The notes under the pieces were generated by a model, which worked only from the letters and a program-made list of their open reading frames with translations, was not told where the DNA came from and did not search any database. This document shows positions 18,269 through 29,422 of a stretch of DNA of 64,000 bases, piece after piece; position 1 is the first letter of the stretch; each line of letters begins with the position of its first letter. A program made the position numbers and the translations under genes. This stretch comes from Paenibacillus sp. FSL H8-0048 (GTDB lineage: Bacteria; Bacillota; Bacilli; Paenibacillales; Paenibacillaceae). The stretch is from NCBI RefSeq assembly GCF_038002825.1, contig NZ_JBBODF010000001.1, positions 2,542,001 to 2,606,000 on the forward strand. The letters run 5' to 3'.

Positions 18269-20668
18269 TCAGCTGGTCTGGTGCAGCGGATCAGCCAGCT
18301 CTGTCCTATGCTCTGGACTACGCTCCCGGACGGTCACCTTGATGACCTGCTCCCCGCTGCCCGAGCAGTCGATGAAGCGGTCAGCGGTGCCGTCCTTCTC
18401 CTCCCAGTCATTCAGCCGGAGGATGTAGCCCACCCTTGAGGTCCCCGGCAGCACTTCAATCCGTGCTACGGCATGCCCCTCCTCCATGTGCTGGAAGTCC
18501 CGTTGCCCATCCTGAATGCCTGTACCCCACACCCAGAGATTCCAGCCCCGGTAATCGCCGTCCGGGCGGTCATAATGAACTTCTACAATCTTCGATCTCG
18601 GCTCAGGCTCCCCGTATTTATCATAGAGTACCATCATCGACAGTCCTGCGACCTCTATACTGCCGTTATCCGTCTGCCGGAAGGCCTCCGGTCCGGCATG
18701 GGTATGATCAACTACGATGTTCCAGCAGCCGGAGGTCTCCGGGAGGCACTGGGTGACCGGTTCCATATTGGCATTATAGATCACCACGATATTATTCCAT
18801 GTATCTCCGCCGGCGTGATCCTTCAGTCTGTAAGCAACGACTCCGCTGTCACAGCGCAGGAACTCCAGACTGCGTTCAATCTCCTGACGCCCGTGCAGGC
18901 GGAAGGCCGGATGTGTCCGGCGCAGCTCAATCAGACCTTTGTAATATTGAAAGACTGCAATGAATTTGCTCTTGTTCTCCCAGCGGATCGCATTGATGCA
19001 GTCCGGGCTGCGGTAGCTGTTATGATCTCCGTATTTGCTGCGGAGCAGCTCATCCCCGGCATGGAGGAACGGAATTCCCTGCGAGGTCAGAATGATTCCG
19101 TTAGCCAGCAACGAACGGCGTACCGTCTCATTATCCAGCACATTCTCGGGATCTACTCCCACATACGGATTCGCCTGCTCTACTGCGGCCTTGAGATCCC
19201 CGCCGCCCCGCAGCTTGCCGCCTTCAAGCTCCGGCAGTCCGGCTTCCCCGCGCAGTCCCCGGGTAGCCAGAATTTTGTCCCACAGGTTGAGATTATCATG
19301 TGCGGTTACATAGTTCACGGTCTCTGTGGGCGCATCGGTGAATTCATGAATCGCCCCGCTCACCCCGGACGCGATCGCGCCTTCTTTGCCGTATTCCCCG
19401 GTCACGAAGCCTTTGCCCCAGCCGTCACTGTCTCCCTTGATGGCCGCGCGGAAGTTGTCGTTGAAGACAGCGTAGCCTTTGCCGCGCTGCACGCCCTTCA
19501 GCGTCTTGGCGGCAAGCGGCGAGTCGCCGCCTGTCCACGGCTCACCATAGATCAGCAGCGCCGGATTAATCTCCAGCCGCAGCTCCTCGGTAATCTCGCG
19601 CATGGTCACACTGTCCATCAGCCCCATCAGATCGAAACGGAACCCGTCAATATGGTACTCCTTAGCCCAGTAGGACAGGGAATCCTTGATATACTTGCGG
19701 ACCATCGGCCGTTCTGTAGCCAGCTCATTGCCGACGCCTGAGCCGTTAGAGAGCCGGCCGCTCTGATCATGACGGTAGTAGTAGTCCGGCACCAGCGGCT
19801 GGAAGGGTCCCTTCTGGAAGCCATAGGTATGATTGTAGACTACATCCATAATCACCGAGATACCGCGGCTGTGCAGTGCCTGGACTAGCTCCTTGAATTC
19901 CCGGATACGGCTAAGGGGGTTAGCCGGGTCTGTGCTATAGGAGCCTTCCGGCACATTATAGTGCTGGGGATCGTAGCCCCAGTTATAGTCTGTGAAGATG
20001 GAGGACGCAGGCTCTTCCCCTGGCTTGCCCAGCTCATCTACCGTCTGGTAGTCGAACACCGGCAGCAGATGAACATGCGTGATGCCCAGCTCAGCCAGAT
20101 GATCAATGCCCAGCAGATGACCTGCCTCATCCCGCAGGCCGGTCTCGGTGAAGGCCTTGAATTTCCCCTTATACGTCAGACAGGAGCCAGGGTCTGATGA
20201 GAAATCACGGACATGCAGCTCATAAATTACAGCATCTGCCGGATGCGGCAGCACCGGAGAAGCATCGTTCTCCCAGCTGTCCGGGTTTGTCTCGGATAAA
20301 TCCACGATGGCTGTCCGCGTTCCATTGGCCGACACAGCTACTGCATAAGGATCGGCCGCTTCATTAATCGACCCGTCGGCAAATACGGCGCGGTACATAT
20401 AATATTTTCCCTTGAGGTTACCGGGAACCTGGATCGTCCACACCCCGCCCTCAGCGCGCTCCATACTGAGAATTTTGCCGCTGTCCTTGAAATCAGCGGT
20501 CTGCGGAGTCAGCCCGTTTCCGCCTGTTGCATATAATACGAGCGACACTGTGAAGGCTGTTGGCGCCCAGACTTTGAATACACAATATTCCGCTGTGTAG
20601 GTCAACCCGAGGTCATTGCCTTGATAGGTATCGATTTCTTGTTCTGCTTGTATATATTTGCTGCTCAT
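18269..20668 (-). CDS. pulA: Type I pullulanase (GH13 debranching enzyme)
   Basis: 799 aa. Hydrolyses alpha-1,6 branches of pullulan, glycogen or limit dextrins. A CBM48-like N-terminal domain (YCVFKVWAPTAFTVSLVLYA) precedes the GH13 barrel, with the type I signature YNWGYDP near residue 226 and the four conserved regions VVYNH, GFRFDLMG (nucleophile Asp), YGEPW (acid Glu) and TAHDN. It has no signal peptide, so it should act in the cytoplasm on glycogen or imported dextrins. The ATG at 20668 has a weak GGATGGTG ribosome site. It stands alone. Confidence 0.95.
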   Translation of the reverse strand: MSSKYIQAEQEIDTYQGNDLGLTYTAEYCVFKVWAPTAFTVSLVLYATGGNGLTPQTADFKDSGKILSMERAEGGVWTIQVPGNLKGKYYMYRAVFADGSINEAADPYAVAVSANGTRTAIVDLSETNPDSWENDASPVLPHPADAVIYELHVRDFSSDPGSCLTYKGKFKAFTETGLRDEAGHLLGIDHLAELGITHVHLLPVFDYQTVDELGKPGEEPASSIFTDYNWGYDPQHYNVPEGSYSTDPANPLSRIREFKELVQALHSRGISVIMDVVYNHTYGFQKGPFQPLVPDYYYRHDQSGRLSNGSGVGNELATERPMVRKYIKDSLSYWAKEYHIDGFRFDLMGLMDSVTMREITEELRLEINPALLIYGEPWTGGDSPLAAKTLKGVQRGKGYAVFNDNFRAAIKGDSDGWGKGFVTGEYGKEGAIASGVSGAIHEFTDAPTETVNYVTAHDNLNLWDKILATRGLRGEAGLPELEGGKLRGGGDLKAAVEQANPYVGVDPENVLDNETVRRSLLANGIILTSQGIPFLHAGDELLRSKYGDHNSYRSPDCINAIRWENKSKFIAVFQYYKGLIELRRTHPAFRLHGRQEIERSLEFLRCDSGVVAYRLKDHAGGDTWNNIVVIYNANMEPVTQCLPETSGCWNIVVDHTHAGPEAFRQTDNGSIEVAGLSMMVLYDKYGEPEPRSKIVEVHYDRPDGDYRGWNLWVWGTGIQDGQRDFQHMEEGHAVARIEVLPGTSRVGYILRLNDWEEKDGTADRFIDCSGSGEQVIKVTVRERSPEHRTELADPLHQTS

Positions 20669-20995
20669 TGTTATTCACCATCCCTACGCTCATCCGTAAT
20701 ACTTCCGGATAACTATCATTCTATTACTATCAAGCTATGTCCACATTCTCCTTAACTAATACTTTGTACTTGCACAGCTCTGCAAGCGGATGACGCCGGA
20801 ATTGCTACATAGGGTTCTTTATATAATATGTAACAGTATGTTCACAGGTCTGGGTTAAGGGTGAATTGTGTCACCGGATATATCCTATATCGGCATGGAT
20901 AGCCGGGGATTTAAGCTATTTAAATTATAGGTGCTAGTTAACCGAAAGTATACTTGTCCAGCGGCTCCTTGACAATTGTAAAATAATCCAAAACA
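20669..20995. other. Intergenic region upstream of pulA
   Basis: 327 bp with no gene. It holds a small palindrome CTTGCA-N6-TGCAAG at 20769-20786, distantly like the repeat units elsewhere. No confident promoter or terminator was recognised. Confidence 0.35.
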
Positions 20996-22240
20996 TCAGG
21001 ACCGCTTCCGCAGCACCCTGCCGTATAACGCAATGACAGGTACCAGCAGGAAGCCCGCCGACAGCAGCGAAGCTCTGATAGAGATCCGGCTGCCGATATA
21101 CCCTACAACCGGACCGCCTGCGCTCTGGCCCAGGGCATCGGACTGGCTGATCATCGACAAGAGCGTAGCCCGGTTCCGGGATGGCAGCTTCGTGTTCAGC
21201 CAGGTGGTATAGATCGGGTCGCTGACCGAACCGACCACCCCCAGGAGCAGTACTGCCCCGATAGCCCAGTAGAAATTAGGCGCAAGTGCCACCATGATAA
21301 TGCAGCCGGCACGGACGGATGTCAGAAGGAACAACGCGGCCGCTACTTGACGTTCCTTTTGCAAATCAATGACTTTCCCGGCTATGTACACAGCCAGCAC
21401 ACCCAGCAGAGTAGTCGCCGCACTGATCAGCCCAAAGCAAGCCGCCATTGAGATACCAGTCTCCGGGAACCCGACCTCGTTCATAAGAAAGACTGGCCAC
21501 AGACGGTCATATCCTTCAGACGCAGCACCGCTAAATAAAGTTACAACCGTCAGCAGCAGGAGCAGCGGATGATGCCTCAGGATAGAGGCGCCGCTGACCC
21601 AGGTCTTGCCCATCTCACGGATAGCGGAGGAGTGCGGCTCACGCTTCCGGCGTACGAACCCCGTCTCCTTCATGTACCGGATCAAGATGAACCCCAGGAC
21701 GAAATAGATGACTCCACCCGCCAGAAAAGGAAGATTAGACGCAACATGGGATAATCCTACGCTGACCGCAATGCCCAGCAGGGAAGCGCTTAAGCCGAAT
21801 ATTTTGGAGCGCATGAAGATTCTTCCCGTCTGCTCTTCACCAAGCTCGTCCACGATCCATGCGGTATCCGCTCCGCTCAGGAAGGTCCAGCCGATCCCGT
21901 ACAGCATCTGGGAGATCAGCAGCCAGCCGAAGGCAGGCAACAGAGAAGCCGGGTGCATGATCCAGACAATGCTCCCTTCCAGGACAAAAGCACTCCCCAC
22001 AACGAACACAGCAATGATGACGGACAGCTTGCGGCTATAGGTATCAGCGACCACTCCGGTAATCCCCTCGAACACAAGCACCGTTATCTCCAGCACCGTT
22101 CCAATCAGCACCAGCTGAAGCGGATTCAGCTTAAGGTCAACTACATAATAAATACTGTAGGTTGTAAATATCGTACTGGCCGCAAGCGACAACATAAACA
22201 CATGGAACAAATAAATCTGTGAAGCACCGAATCTCTGCAA
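20996..22240 (-). CDS. MFS transporter
   Basis: About 414 aa with roughly 12 hydrophobic segments and major-facilitator features (GVVADTYSRKLSVIIAVF between helices 2 and 3). Likely an exporter of drug or metabolite type; substrate unknown. Start is uncertain. An upstream ATG at 22273 has no ribosome site, whereas GGAGGG lies about 10 nt before the TTG at 22240 (reading LQRFGASQIYLFHVF), which I prefer. Confidence 0.85.
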   Translation of the reverse strand: MQRFGASQIYLFHVFMLSLAASTIFTTYSIYYVVDLKLNPLQLVLIGTVLEITVLVFEGITGVVADTYSRKLSVIIAVFVVGSAFVLEGSIVWIMHPASLLPAFGWLLISQMLYGIGWTFLSGADTAWIVDELGEEQTGRIFMRSKIFGLSASLLGIAVSVGLSHVASNLPFLAGGVIYFVLGFILIRYMKETGFVRRKREPHSSAIREMGKTWVSGASILRHHPLLLLLTVVTLFSGAASEGYDRLWPVFLMNEVGFPETGISMAACFGLISAATTLLGVLAVYIAGKVIDLQKERQVAAALFLLTSVRAGCIIMVALAPNFYWAIGAVLLLGVVGSVSDPIYTTWLNTKLPSRNRATLLSMISQSDALGQSAGGPVVGYIGSRISIRASLLSAGFLLVPVIALYGRVLRKRS

Positions 22241-22333
22241 AATGGTTCCACCCTCCGAAAGTAATGGACTCATTATATAAAATAACGCCCGGGCGGGCGG
22301 TTCCAGATTTGCTGAAATTCAAATCACATCACG

Positions 22334-22360
22334 AAAAAAAGGCCCCCTGTAAAGGGGGCC
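22334..22360 (-). terminator. Terminator of the ptsG-ptsH-ptsI transcript
   Basis: On the minus strand GGCCCCC-TTTACA-GGGGGCC is followed by seven Ts (22334-22340). Confidence 0.9.
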
Positions 22361-22400
22361 GGAAAGTAGTTGGAGTTATAACCAATGCTTGAGTAAAGAA

Positions 22401-24113
22401 TTAATTCACGCGCGATTGCACCAGTGCTGCTACTTCCTCGGCTGTGCCGAGCTGCAGGGCCTGGGCAGCCATTTCCTTCATGTCGGCCGCAGACAGCTTC
22501 GAGATCTGGCTGCGTGCCGGCAGAATGGAGGTGGCACTCATGCTGAATTCATCGAGCCCAAGACCGAGCAGGAGAGGAATAGCCGTGGCATCCCCCGCCA
22601 TTTCTCCGCACATCCCGGTCCATTTGCCTTCGGCGTGTGCAGCATCGATGACGATTTTGACCAGCCGCAGAATCGCCGGGTTGTATGGCTGATACAGGTA
22701 GGATACCTGTTCATTCATACGGTCCGCAGCCATTGTATATTGGATAAGGTCGTTGGTTCCGATACTGAAGAAATCCACTTCCTTGGCGAACTGATCCGCC
22801 AGAACTGCCGTTGAAGGAATCTCTACCATGATGCCCAGCTGGATGCTGTCCGATACTTCTTTGCCTTCTTCACGCAGCTTGGCCTTCTCTTCCAGCAACA
22901 AATCACGGGCTGCACGGAATTCACCAAGTGTAGCGATCATCGGGAACATAATACGCAGGTCGCCGTGGGCACTTGCTCTGAGCAAGGCACGCAGCTGGGT
23001 GCGGAAGATATCCTGACGGTCGAGACAGAGGCGGATCGCACGGTAGCCGAGGAACGGGTTCATTTCCTTCGGCAGCTCCAGATAAGGCAGCTCCTTATCT
23101 CCGCCGATATCCAGCGTACGCACTACAACCGGCTTGCCTTGCATATTCTCAAGCACGGTCTTGTAAGCATTATACTGGATCTCTTCGGAAGGCAGCTTAT
23201 CGCGGCCCATATAGAGGAACTCAGTGCGGTACAGACCTACACCTTCGCCGCCGTTCTCAATAACGCCAGTCACATCATTCGGAGTCCCGATGTTGGCTGC
23301 CAGCTCTACATGCTTGCCGTCGGCAGATACCGTCGGCTCGTCGCGGAGCTTTTTCCATTCAGCAATCTGAAGATCGTAAGCTTCCTGCTTCGCTCTATAC
23401 TCGGCAACCTCAGCTTCCGAAGGGTTGATCAGCACATCGCCGCTCAGACCATCCACGATGACCAGATCGCCTGCTTTAACCAGCGACATCACATTCTTCG
23501 TTCCCACAACCGCCGGAATCTCCAGAGAACGGGCCATAATGGCCGAATGGGAAGTCCGTCCGCCAATGTTGGTGGTGAAGCCTTTGACGAAGTTGCGGTT
23601 CAGCTGTGCTGTATCCGATGGGGTCAGATCCAGGGCAATAACGATAACCTCTTCACTAATCTCAGCCGGGCTCACATAGTGAATGCCAAGCAGGTGGTTC
23701 AGCACACGTTTGGTTACGTCACGCATATCCGCTGCACGTTCCTGCAGGTATGCGCTCTTCATGTTCTGGAACATTTCCACGAATTGATTAGCTACTTCAT
23801 TCAGCGCGTAGTCCGCATTTACCGATTCCTCACGGATTTTGTCCATTACAGGGGTAATGAGCTCAGGGTCATCAAGGATCAGCAGATGGGATTCGAAAAT
23901 CTCCGCCTTCTTCTCGCCAAGCTCAGCCAAGGTACGCTCTTTGATGGTCTGAAGTTCGCCTCTGGATTTGTCCAGGGCATCCTGCAGCTTCGCAAGCTCA
24001 GCGTCCACATCTGTGACCGCTGTTTTGGTAATGGTATAGTCCGGGTGTTCCAGGATAAAGGCACGGGCTACTGCAATACCTGCGGAAGCCGCGATTCCTG
24101 AAATCTTATTCAT
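22401..24113 (-). CDS. ptsI: PTS enzyme I (PEP-protein phosphotransferase)
   Basis: 570 aa, the standard length. Transfers phosphate from PEP to HPr. The phospho-His loop is [13 protein letters not shown] near residue 190, and the PEP-binding domain shows the signatures [18 protein letters not shown] and [16 protein letters not shown]. The ATG overlaps the ptsH stop by 8 nt. Confidence 0.98.
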   Translation of the reverse strand: MNKISGIAASAGIAVARAFILEHPDYTITKTAVTDVDAELAKLQDALDKSRGELQTIKERTLAELGEKKAEIFESHLLILDDPELITPVMDKIREESVNADYALNEVANQFVEMFQNMKSAYLQERAADMRDVTKRVLNHLLGIHYVSPAEISEEVIVIALDLTPSDTAQLNRNFVKGFTTNIGGRTSHSAIMARSLEIPAVVGTKNVMSLVKAGDLVIVDGLSGDVLINPSEAEVAEYRAKQEAYDLQIAEWKKLRDEPTVSADGKHVELAANIGTPNDVTGVIENGGEGVGLYRTEFLYMGRDKLPSEEIQYNAYKTVLENMQGKPVVVRTLDIGGDKELPYLELPKEMNPFLGYRAIRLCLDRQDIFRTQLRALLRASAHGDLRIMFPMIATLGEFRAARDLLLEEKAKLREEGKEVSDSIQLGIMVEIPSTAVLADQFAKEVDFFSIGTNDLIQYTMAADRMNEQVSYLYQPYNPAILRLVKIVIDAAHAEGKWTGMCGEMAGDATAIPLLLGLGLDEFSMSATSILPARSQISKLSAADMKEMAAQALQLGTAEEVAALVQSRVN

Positions 24114-24381
24114 GAACTTCTCCCAGCCCTTCTTTAACCATAACCTCCTGCAGCGCGTTCAGTGCTTCTGCTTCTTCACTGCCTTCAGTAATAAGGGTCA
24201 GGGTATCTCCTGCTTCAAGGCCCAGGGACAGAACGCCCAGGATGGATTTAAGGGTAACTTTTTTGCCTTTAGCTTCTGCAAAAGCTTCAGTGCCTTTGAA
24301 TTTTGTAGCTGTATTTACCAGCGCTGTTGCCGGGCGTGCGTGAATTCCGTCTTCGTCAATAATTCTGAAAGTTGTTTGCAT
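24106..24381 (-). CDS. ptsH: Phosphocarrier protein HPr
   Basis: 91 aa. Carries phosphate from enzyme I to EII on the His in GIHARPAT. The regulatory Ser (Ser46 equivalent) sits in [11 protein letters not shown], so HPr kinase could convert it to the CcpA co-repressor form. The ATG at 24381 aligns with Bacillus HPr; a TTG four codons earlier is possible. The 100-bp gap to ptsG contains a TATAAT-like box and an inverted repeat (near 24450-24467) that could supply an extra promoter. Confidence 0.97.
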   Translation of the reverse strand: MQTTFRIIDEDGIHARPATALVNTATKFKGTEAFAEAKGKKVTLKSILGVLSLGLEAGDTLTLITEGSEEAEALNALQEVMVKEGLGEVHE

Positions 24382-24481
24382 AATATAATCCAACTCGCTT
24401 TCTGTTAATTTGGGATGGTGAATTATAGTGAAGGCTTGCGCTCCCCTTCATTATAATGGAAGCGCTTCGCCATTGCACATT

Positions 24482-26539
24482 TTACTGAATGGTGATGATA
24501 TCCTTGTCGCCGATGACAACTCTGCCCGGCTTTTTCAAGGTCACGGAGGAGCCTTCCGGCAGGTTGGAGAAAATAACTGGAGAGATGACAGAAGGTGCAT
24601 TCGCCTTCACATACTCCAGATCCACTTCCATAATCGGCTGTCCGGCAGCTACCAGATCGCCTTCCTCCACCAGAACCGTGAAGCCCTGGCCCTTAAGCTT
24701 AACGGTGTTGACCCCGATATGCACAAGGACTTCCTTGCCGCCGTCTGACATGATGCCAATGGCATGCTTACTTGGGAACACGTTGAATACCTTGCCGTAT
24801 ACCGGCGAAGCAATCTTACCGTCCTCTGAGAGGAAGGCGAAGCCGTCACCGGTCATTTTCTGGGAGAAGACCGCATCGGGAACCTCTGTAATATCCATCA
24901 GCTCGCCGTTTACCGGGGATACGATATCCTCAGGGATAATAGCATCACCCTGCTCGCCGGCCTGTTGTTCAAGCTCCGGCTTCGGAGCCGCAGGGGCTGC
25001 AGCCGGTGTTCTTCCGTTCATGACATCCTGAATCTGTGACTTGATCGTGTCCGAACGTGTGCCGAAGATCGCTTGTACGTTGTTACCCACTTCAAGAACA
25101 CCAGAAGCACCAAGCTTCTTCAGACGGTTCTTGTCTACGCCTGCTTTGTCCTTCACTTCAACCCGCAGACGCGTGATGCAAGCATCCAGATGGGTGATGT
25201 TCTCTTTGCCGCCCAGGGCGGACAGAATATTGCGCGGAAGATCGTCGCCAGTCTTGGACACACTCTCCAGGCTTGCTTCATCCTCATCCTCGGAGGCATC
25301 CTCACGGCCAGGCGTCTTCAGGTTGAACTTACGGATGACGAAGCGGAACCCGAAGTAATAAATTACGGCCAATACCAGACCTACCGGGATAACCAGCCAC
25401 CAGGCGGTACGGTTCGGAATGACGCCGAACAGCACATAGTCGATGAACCCGCCGGAGAAGGTCATACCGATTTTGACATTCAAGAGATGCATGGTCATGA
25501 AGGAGAGTCCTGCGAATACAGCATGGACGGCGAACAGCAGCGGAGCCACGAACAGGAAGGAGAATTCCAGCGGCTCGGTGATCCCCGTCAGGAACGAGGT
25601 CAGCGCAGCTGAGATCATCAAGCTTCCGACAATCCGTCTGTTCTCAGGCTTCGACTCATGGTAGATTGCAAGAGCCGCTGCCGGAAGGCCGAACATCATG
25701 AACGGATATTTACCGGTTGTAAATGTACCCGCTGTGAACTCTACGCCGTCACGAAGCTGCTGCATGAAGATCCGCTGGTCACCGCGGACCAGATCGCCTG
25801 CCTTGTCAATATAGCTTCCGAATTCATACCAGAACGGTGAATAGAAGATATGGTGCAGGCCGAACGGAATCAGAGAACGCTCGATGACCCCGAAGATAAA
25901 GGCCGACAGCGTCAGGTTGGTATTAATCATACTCTGTGACACATAGTTCAGACCGTGCTGGATCGGCGGCCACACAATCGTGAGCGCAAGACCAAGGATC
26001 AGAGAGGTCACTGCCGTCATAATCGGTACGAACCGTTTACCCGCGAAGAAGCCTAAGTACGACGGCAATTCTATACGGAAGAACCTTTTGTACATCGACG
26101 CAGCCAGTATCCCGACCAGGATACCACCGAACACCCCAGTCTGCAAGGTAGGTATCCCCAGCACGCTGGAATACGAGAAATCCTTCCAGGTCAGCACATA
26201 AGCATTAACACCTACTACCGTACCCATGGTTACGTTCATTACCAGGAAGCCGATAATCGCTGCAAGCCCGGCTACACCTTCTCCTCCGGCCAGCCCGATG
26301 GCTACGCCGACTGCAAAGAGCAGAGAGAGGTTATCAAATACGATTTGCCCGGAGTTCATAAGTACGGTGGCTATCGCCTGAACAGTATGGTTCTCCAATG
26401 CAGGGACATATTGCAGGAAGTCCGGGTTAACCAGCATATTCCCGATTCCAAGCAGCAGGCCCGCCGCAGGCAGAATGGCAACCGGCAGCATAAGCGCCTT
26501 ACCGACTCTCTGCAGAACGCCAAATAATTTTTTAAACAT
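24482..26539 (-). CDS. ptsG: PTS glucose transporter subunit IICBA
   Basis: 685 aa. Imports and phosphorylates glucose. Domain order: IIC membrane domain (about residues 1-400, many helices), IIB (phospho-Cys in DACITRLRV near 460), and IIA (phospho-His in [10 protein letters not shown] near 605). The ATG at 26539 has AGGA upstream; the GTG at 26548 overlaps the ribosome site. First gene after the GlcT-controlled leader; ptsH and ptsI follow on the same strand. Confidence 0.96.
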   Translation of the reverse strand: MFKKLFGVLQRVGKALMLPVAILPAAGLLLGIGNMLVNPDFLQYVPALENHTVQAIATVLMNSGQIVFDNLSLLFAVGVAIGLAGGEGVAGLAAIIGFLVMNVTMGTVVGVNAYVLTWKDFSYSSVLGIPTLQTGVFGGILVGILAASMYKRFFRIELPSYLGFFAGKRFVPIMTAVTSLILGLALTIVWPPIQHGLNYVSQSMINTNLTLSAFIFGVIERSLIPFGLHHIFYSPFWYEFGSYIDKAGDLVRGDQRIFMQQLRDGVEFTAGTFTTGKYPFMMFGLPAAALAIYHESKPENRRIVGSLMISAALTSFLTGITEPLEFSFLFVAPLLFAVHAVFAGLSFMTMHLLNVKIGMTFSGGFIDYVLFGVIPNRTAWWLVIPVGLVLAVIYYFGFRFVIRKFNLKTPGREDASEDEDEASLESVSKTGDDLPRNILSALGGKENITHLDACITRLRVEVKDKAGVDKNRLKKLGASGVLEVGNNVQAIFGTRSDTIKSQIQDVMNGRTPAAAPAAPKPELEQQAGEQGDAIIPEDIVSPVNGELMDITEVPDAVFSQKMTGDGFAFLSEDGKIASPVYGKVFNVFPSKHAIGIMSDGGKEVLVHIGVNTVKLKGQGFTVLVEEGDLVAAGQPIMEVDLEYVKANAPSVISPVIFSNLPEGSSVTLKKPGRVVIGDKDIITIQ

Positions 26540-26580
26540 TCGGGTCACTTCCTAATCCTTAGTTTCTGTCAACAGAAGCC

Positions 26581-26705
26581 AAAAAAGGCATGAGCAATAC
26601 AGTACGCAGATTGCCCGGCTAACGCTAACGTTAGAGTACCCCGAGATGGGGCTGGACAACCATAATACTGTAAATCACTCATGCCTGATCGTATCAGTTA
26701 CACGT
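26581..26705 (-). promoter_or_regulatory. GlcT RNA antiterminator (RAT) overlapping a leader terminator
   Basis: In the ptsG leader a RAT-like element (complement of 26674-26705, containing GTAACTGATACGATCAGGCA) overlaps the 5' arm of a terminator: GGCATGAG pairs with CTCATGCC (complement of 26587-26594), the stem is extended by TACAGTA/TACTGTA, and six Ts follow. Known GlcT logic predicts that GlcT binding to the RAT blocks the terminator when glucose is present. Confidence 0.88.
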
Positions 26706-26737
26706 TTGTATTCTGCTTCTGTTTCATAACAGGGATC

Positions 26738-26766
26738 ATTGTAGCATCATTGATTTGAAGTTGCAA
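26738..26766 (-). promoter_or_regulatory. Sigma-A promoter of ptsG
   Basis: TTGCAA (26761-26766) and TACAAT (complement of 26738-26743) with a 17-nt spacer, giving a start near 26731 ahead of the RAT element. Confidence 0.75.
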
Positions 26767-26778
26767 CCCCTAAAATCG

Positions 26779-27654
26779 CTAAAGGATCTCCGGCGGCTCC
26801 AGCTCAGCCTCATCTTCCTTCTTCTGGGCGATACGCTGCAGATGAATCGTCAGATAGCTGACCTCGGCCGGATATACCGGAATGCGCACCCGCTGCTCAA
26901 TCACCTTCGTGAGCTTCCAGGCAAGCATGTACATCTCGGGGTACTCCCGCTTCATGAGTCCATCCAGGGACGAGGTCTCGCGCACAGTCTCTCCCCGGCG
27001 CAGACGTTCCAGAACGAACCGCAAATGGGTCACCAGCCTTGAATAATCCAGCGAATCCCGCGGAATGCGGTATTCCAGGTTATCCTCCACCAGCCCCACC
27101 ATATCCCCGATCAGCTGGGAATGCTGCTTCACCTCGGAGATATGGCGGTTGCTAAGCGCACTGACAATATGCAGAGCCACGAAGCCGATCTCATCCGGCG
27201 GCAGCGTCACCTTCATCGCCTCATTGATCCGCTCCACCGCATATTCCGCCAGACTGTATTCGTCCGGATAAATCTCCCGGGTCTCGTACAGAAACGGATT
27301 ATGAATAGCCATATGCTGCTCGCTTCTGCGGATCGCGAAGGAAATATGGTCGGTAAGAGCAATATGGATATGCTCATTCAGCGTCTGGCGGCTGCTCTGC
27401 ATAATATGCAGCACAATCTCCTGGACCACCTCAATCAGCTTCTCGTCTACCTGCGGTACCAGCTGCTTGTATTGCTCCTGCTCCTCCTGGCTTCGCAGGA
27501 TAAACATTTTCTCTACGGAGGACAGGTTGATCCGGTCCCGCGTTTTGCGGTTGAAGCCGATCCCCTTGCCGATCACCACAACCTCGGCATACTGGGGATG
27601 CTCGGCAATGATCACGTTATTATTAAGCACCTTGCCCACGGTAATGCTGCTCAC
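26779..27654 (-). CDS. glcT: PTS transcription antiterminator GlcT (BglG family)
   Basis: 291 aa. Binds the RAT RNA in the ptsG leader to prevent termination. The N-terminal RNA-binding domain (VGKVLNNNVIIAEHPQYAEV) is followed by two PTS regulation domains with conserved His residues (LNEHIHIALTDHISFAIRR; GFVALHIVSAL; YLTIHLQRI). The start is GTG at 27654, 6 nt after AGAGGTG, matching the start of Bacillus GlcT; the upstream ATG at 27708 lacks a ribosome site. It lies just upstream of its target on the same strand. Confidence 0.93.
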   Translation of the reverse strand: MSSITVGKVLNNNVIIAEHPQYAEVVVIGKGIGFNRKTRDRINLSSVEKMFILRSQEEQEQYKQLVPQVDEKLIEVVQEIVLHIMQSSRQTLNEHIHIALTDHISFAIRRSEQHMAIHNPFLYETREIYPDEYSLAEYAVERINEAMKVTLPPDEIGFVALHIVSALSNRHISEVKQHSQLIGDMVGLVEDNLEYRIPRDSLDYSRLVTHLRFVLERLRRGETVRETSSLDGLMKREYPEMYMLAWKLTKVIEQRVRIPVYPAEVSYLTIHLQRIAQKKEDEAELEPPEIL

Positions 27655-27802
27655 TTGCGACACCTCTTTTACTTCTGAATCCTGATCTATTCCAGCAGCA
27701 CGATACATGGTTCACTCGTGTGTGATTCGTTGCCTTAAGCTCCTATCATAACATCAAGAATCTCAAATTAGAAGTGTGCCGCAAGCCGCCCGCAGTCTCT
27801 CT

Positions 27803-29422
27803 TCATTTGACCCGAAACGTCCGGCCTGAGAACCTGTATACCATAATCAGCGCAGCCAGCATATACACCACAGCGGAGAGCGCTACGATCACGGCAAACA
27901 TACCAGGCTCACTCTTGAACTGCATCGCGATGAATCCTACCCCGAGCACCACACTATTCACAATCGTGAAGAACGGATTTTTCACATTGAGCTCTGTGCT
28001 ATAGGGCTGAAAGATATAGTACATGAACAGATGATGCACCGAGAAGAACAGGGACAGCGCCACAATCGTCACGCAAAAGAGTACAGCATCCCCCGCGCCC
28101 CAGCTCTCCGTTGACAGCAGCAGCAGCAGGTTCACCGCCAGGCAGATCGCGGCAGCCGGGATCAGATTAAGCATACTGATACGCAGCAGCCGGATGCGGA
28201 AGTTGCTTAGAATCGCCGATTGTTCACGGTAGAATCCGTAGCGCAGCAGGCTGAGATCACAGTTGTAGAACATCGCCTTGCAGAGGCGTTCGCCAATGGA
28301 GGTATAGTTCATGATGATCAGGAAGGTCGGCAATGCGGTGATCAGATAATGAGTCAGCTTGGTAAAAGCGTTCTGGGACAACAGCATCGTCAGCAACGCT
28401 GCTACAAAGAGCGAGCCAATGATCACCAGCCTGCGCACTATCGGACTGGTGATCAGCCGCCGGTGACGCGAGAAAAAGATTGCATTCAGGTAGGCGTACC
28501 CGCTTTTCCCCTCGAACTGGCCATGATTCAGTTGTTCTGCCGAGTAGTGTTGATCTTGGGTAGCCACATCCTTCACCCTTGCTTCTTTCATCATCCGGCC
28601 CATGTCGAGCAGCGGATCATCGATTTTGGTGACGGCATCGACGGCATTCGTATAGTCCTTATAACGGGCGATATAGACCGCGCTTAAGGTCCCCAGCACC
28701 AATACGCTTAGTACCACAGGCAGATTGAACAGCATTCGGCTCTCTACTACCGCAAACCCCGGGAGCAGCGGAAGATAGGCCAGCAGATAGCCAGCGCCGA
28801 TGGCAGTCCAGATCCAGCTTGTTTTTTTGACAATCACAATGCCGTAGCGGTCAAACACCCGCAGATGCAGCGCCTCGCAAGCCGTACGCCAGAACGTCAG
28901 CAGCAGTGTAAGAACCGCCCCATGCCACAGCGGAGCACCGAGAAGACTCCCGAAGACCAGCATCGCCGGAATATAAGTAACCAGAAAGCTGATCCCGCGC
29001 AGCGTAAGTGTGGTCCGCATATATCGCTCAGCCGGCAGCCTCATCAGCTTCACGAATATGTATTTATCCCGCTTCGGCTCCAGAATAACCGCGCTGGAAA
29101 CCCCGGCGGTGAAGAAGCTAATACACAACAGCATCTGCAAATAGAGCTGGTATTGCACTGGCAGGGTTAAGGATATATCTTGTCCTATCAGCTTCACCGG
29201 AAGAAAGATCATTATGCCCAGATAAGCGAACTTCGTCACAAAGGCCATAAGGACCTTCAAAATATGCACGATAACAGATAGGGTCCGCTTCAGCGTGGTC
29301 TCCGAATAGACCGTGGCCGGGATCAGCTTGCCCAGCACCGGGAGCTTACGGATATAGAACATCAGCCGGTTGGCGCCCGACATCCCACGCACTTCCAGAA
29401 TCGCCTTCAGCGTCCTAATCAT
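27803..29422 (-). CDS. ABC exporter membrane subunit, large ABC-2-like
   Basis: 539 aa with about 12-14 hydrophobic segments and little else recognisable; partner of the ATPase encoded immediately upstream. Large permeases of this kind pair with single ATPases in Firmicutes and are annotated as putative ABC exporters. The ATG at 29422 follows AAGGA by 8 nt and overlaps the ATPase stop by 8 nt; the ATG at 29431 is too near the ribosome site. Substrate unknown. Confidence 0.75.
   Translation of the reverse strand: MIRTLKAILEVRGMSGANRLMFYIRKLPVLGKLIPATVYSETTLKRTLSVIVHILKVLMAFVTKFAYLGIMIFLPVKLIGQDISLTLPVQYQLYLQMLLCISFFTAGVSSAVILEPKRDKYIFVKLMRLPAERYMRTTLTLRGISFLVTYIPAMLVFGSLLGAPLWHGAVLTLLLTFWRTACEALHLRVFDRYGIVIVKKTSWIWTAIGAGYLLAYLPLLPGFAVVESRMLFNLPVVLSVLVLGTLSAVYIARYKDYTNAVDAVTKIDDPLLDMGRMMKEARVKDVATQDQHYSAEQLNHGQFEGKSGYAYLNAIFFSRHRRLITSPIVRRLVIIGSLFVAALLTMLLSQNAFTKLTHYLITALPTFLIIMNYTSIGERLCKAMFYNCDLSLLRYGFYREQSAILSNFRIRLLRISMLNLIPAAAICLAVNLLLLLSTESWGAGDAVLFCVTIVALSLFFSVHHLFMYYIFQPYSTELNVKNPFFTIVNSVVLGVGFIAMQFKSEPGMFAVIVALSAVVYMLAALIMVYRFSGRTFRVK

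Noticed and set aside
24450..24467. cre site between ptsG and ptsH
   Set aside because: TGGAAGCGCTTCGC departs from the consensus at several positions; it is more simply an inverted repeat near a TATAAT-like box.
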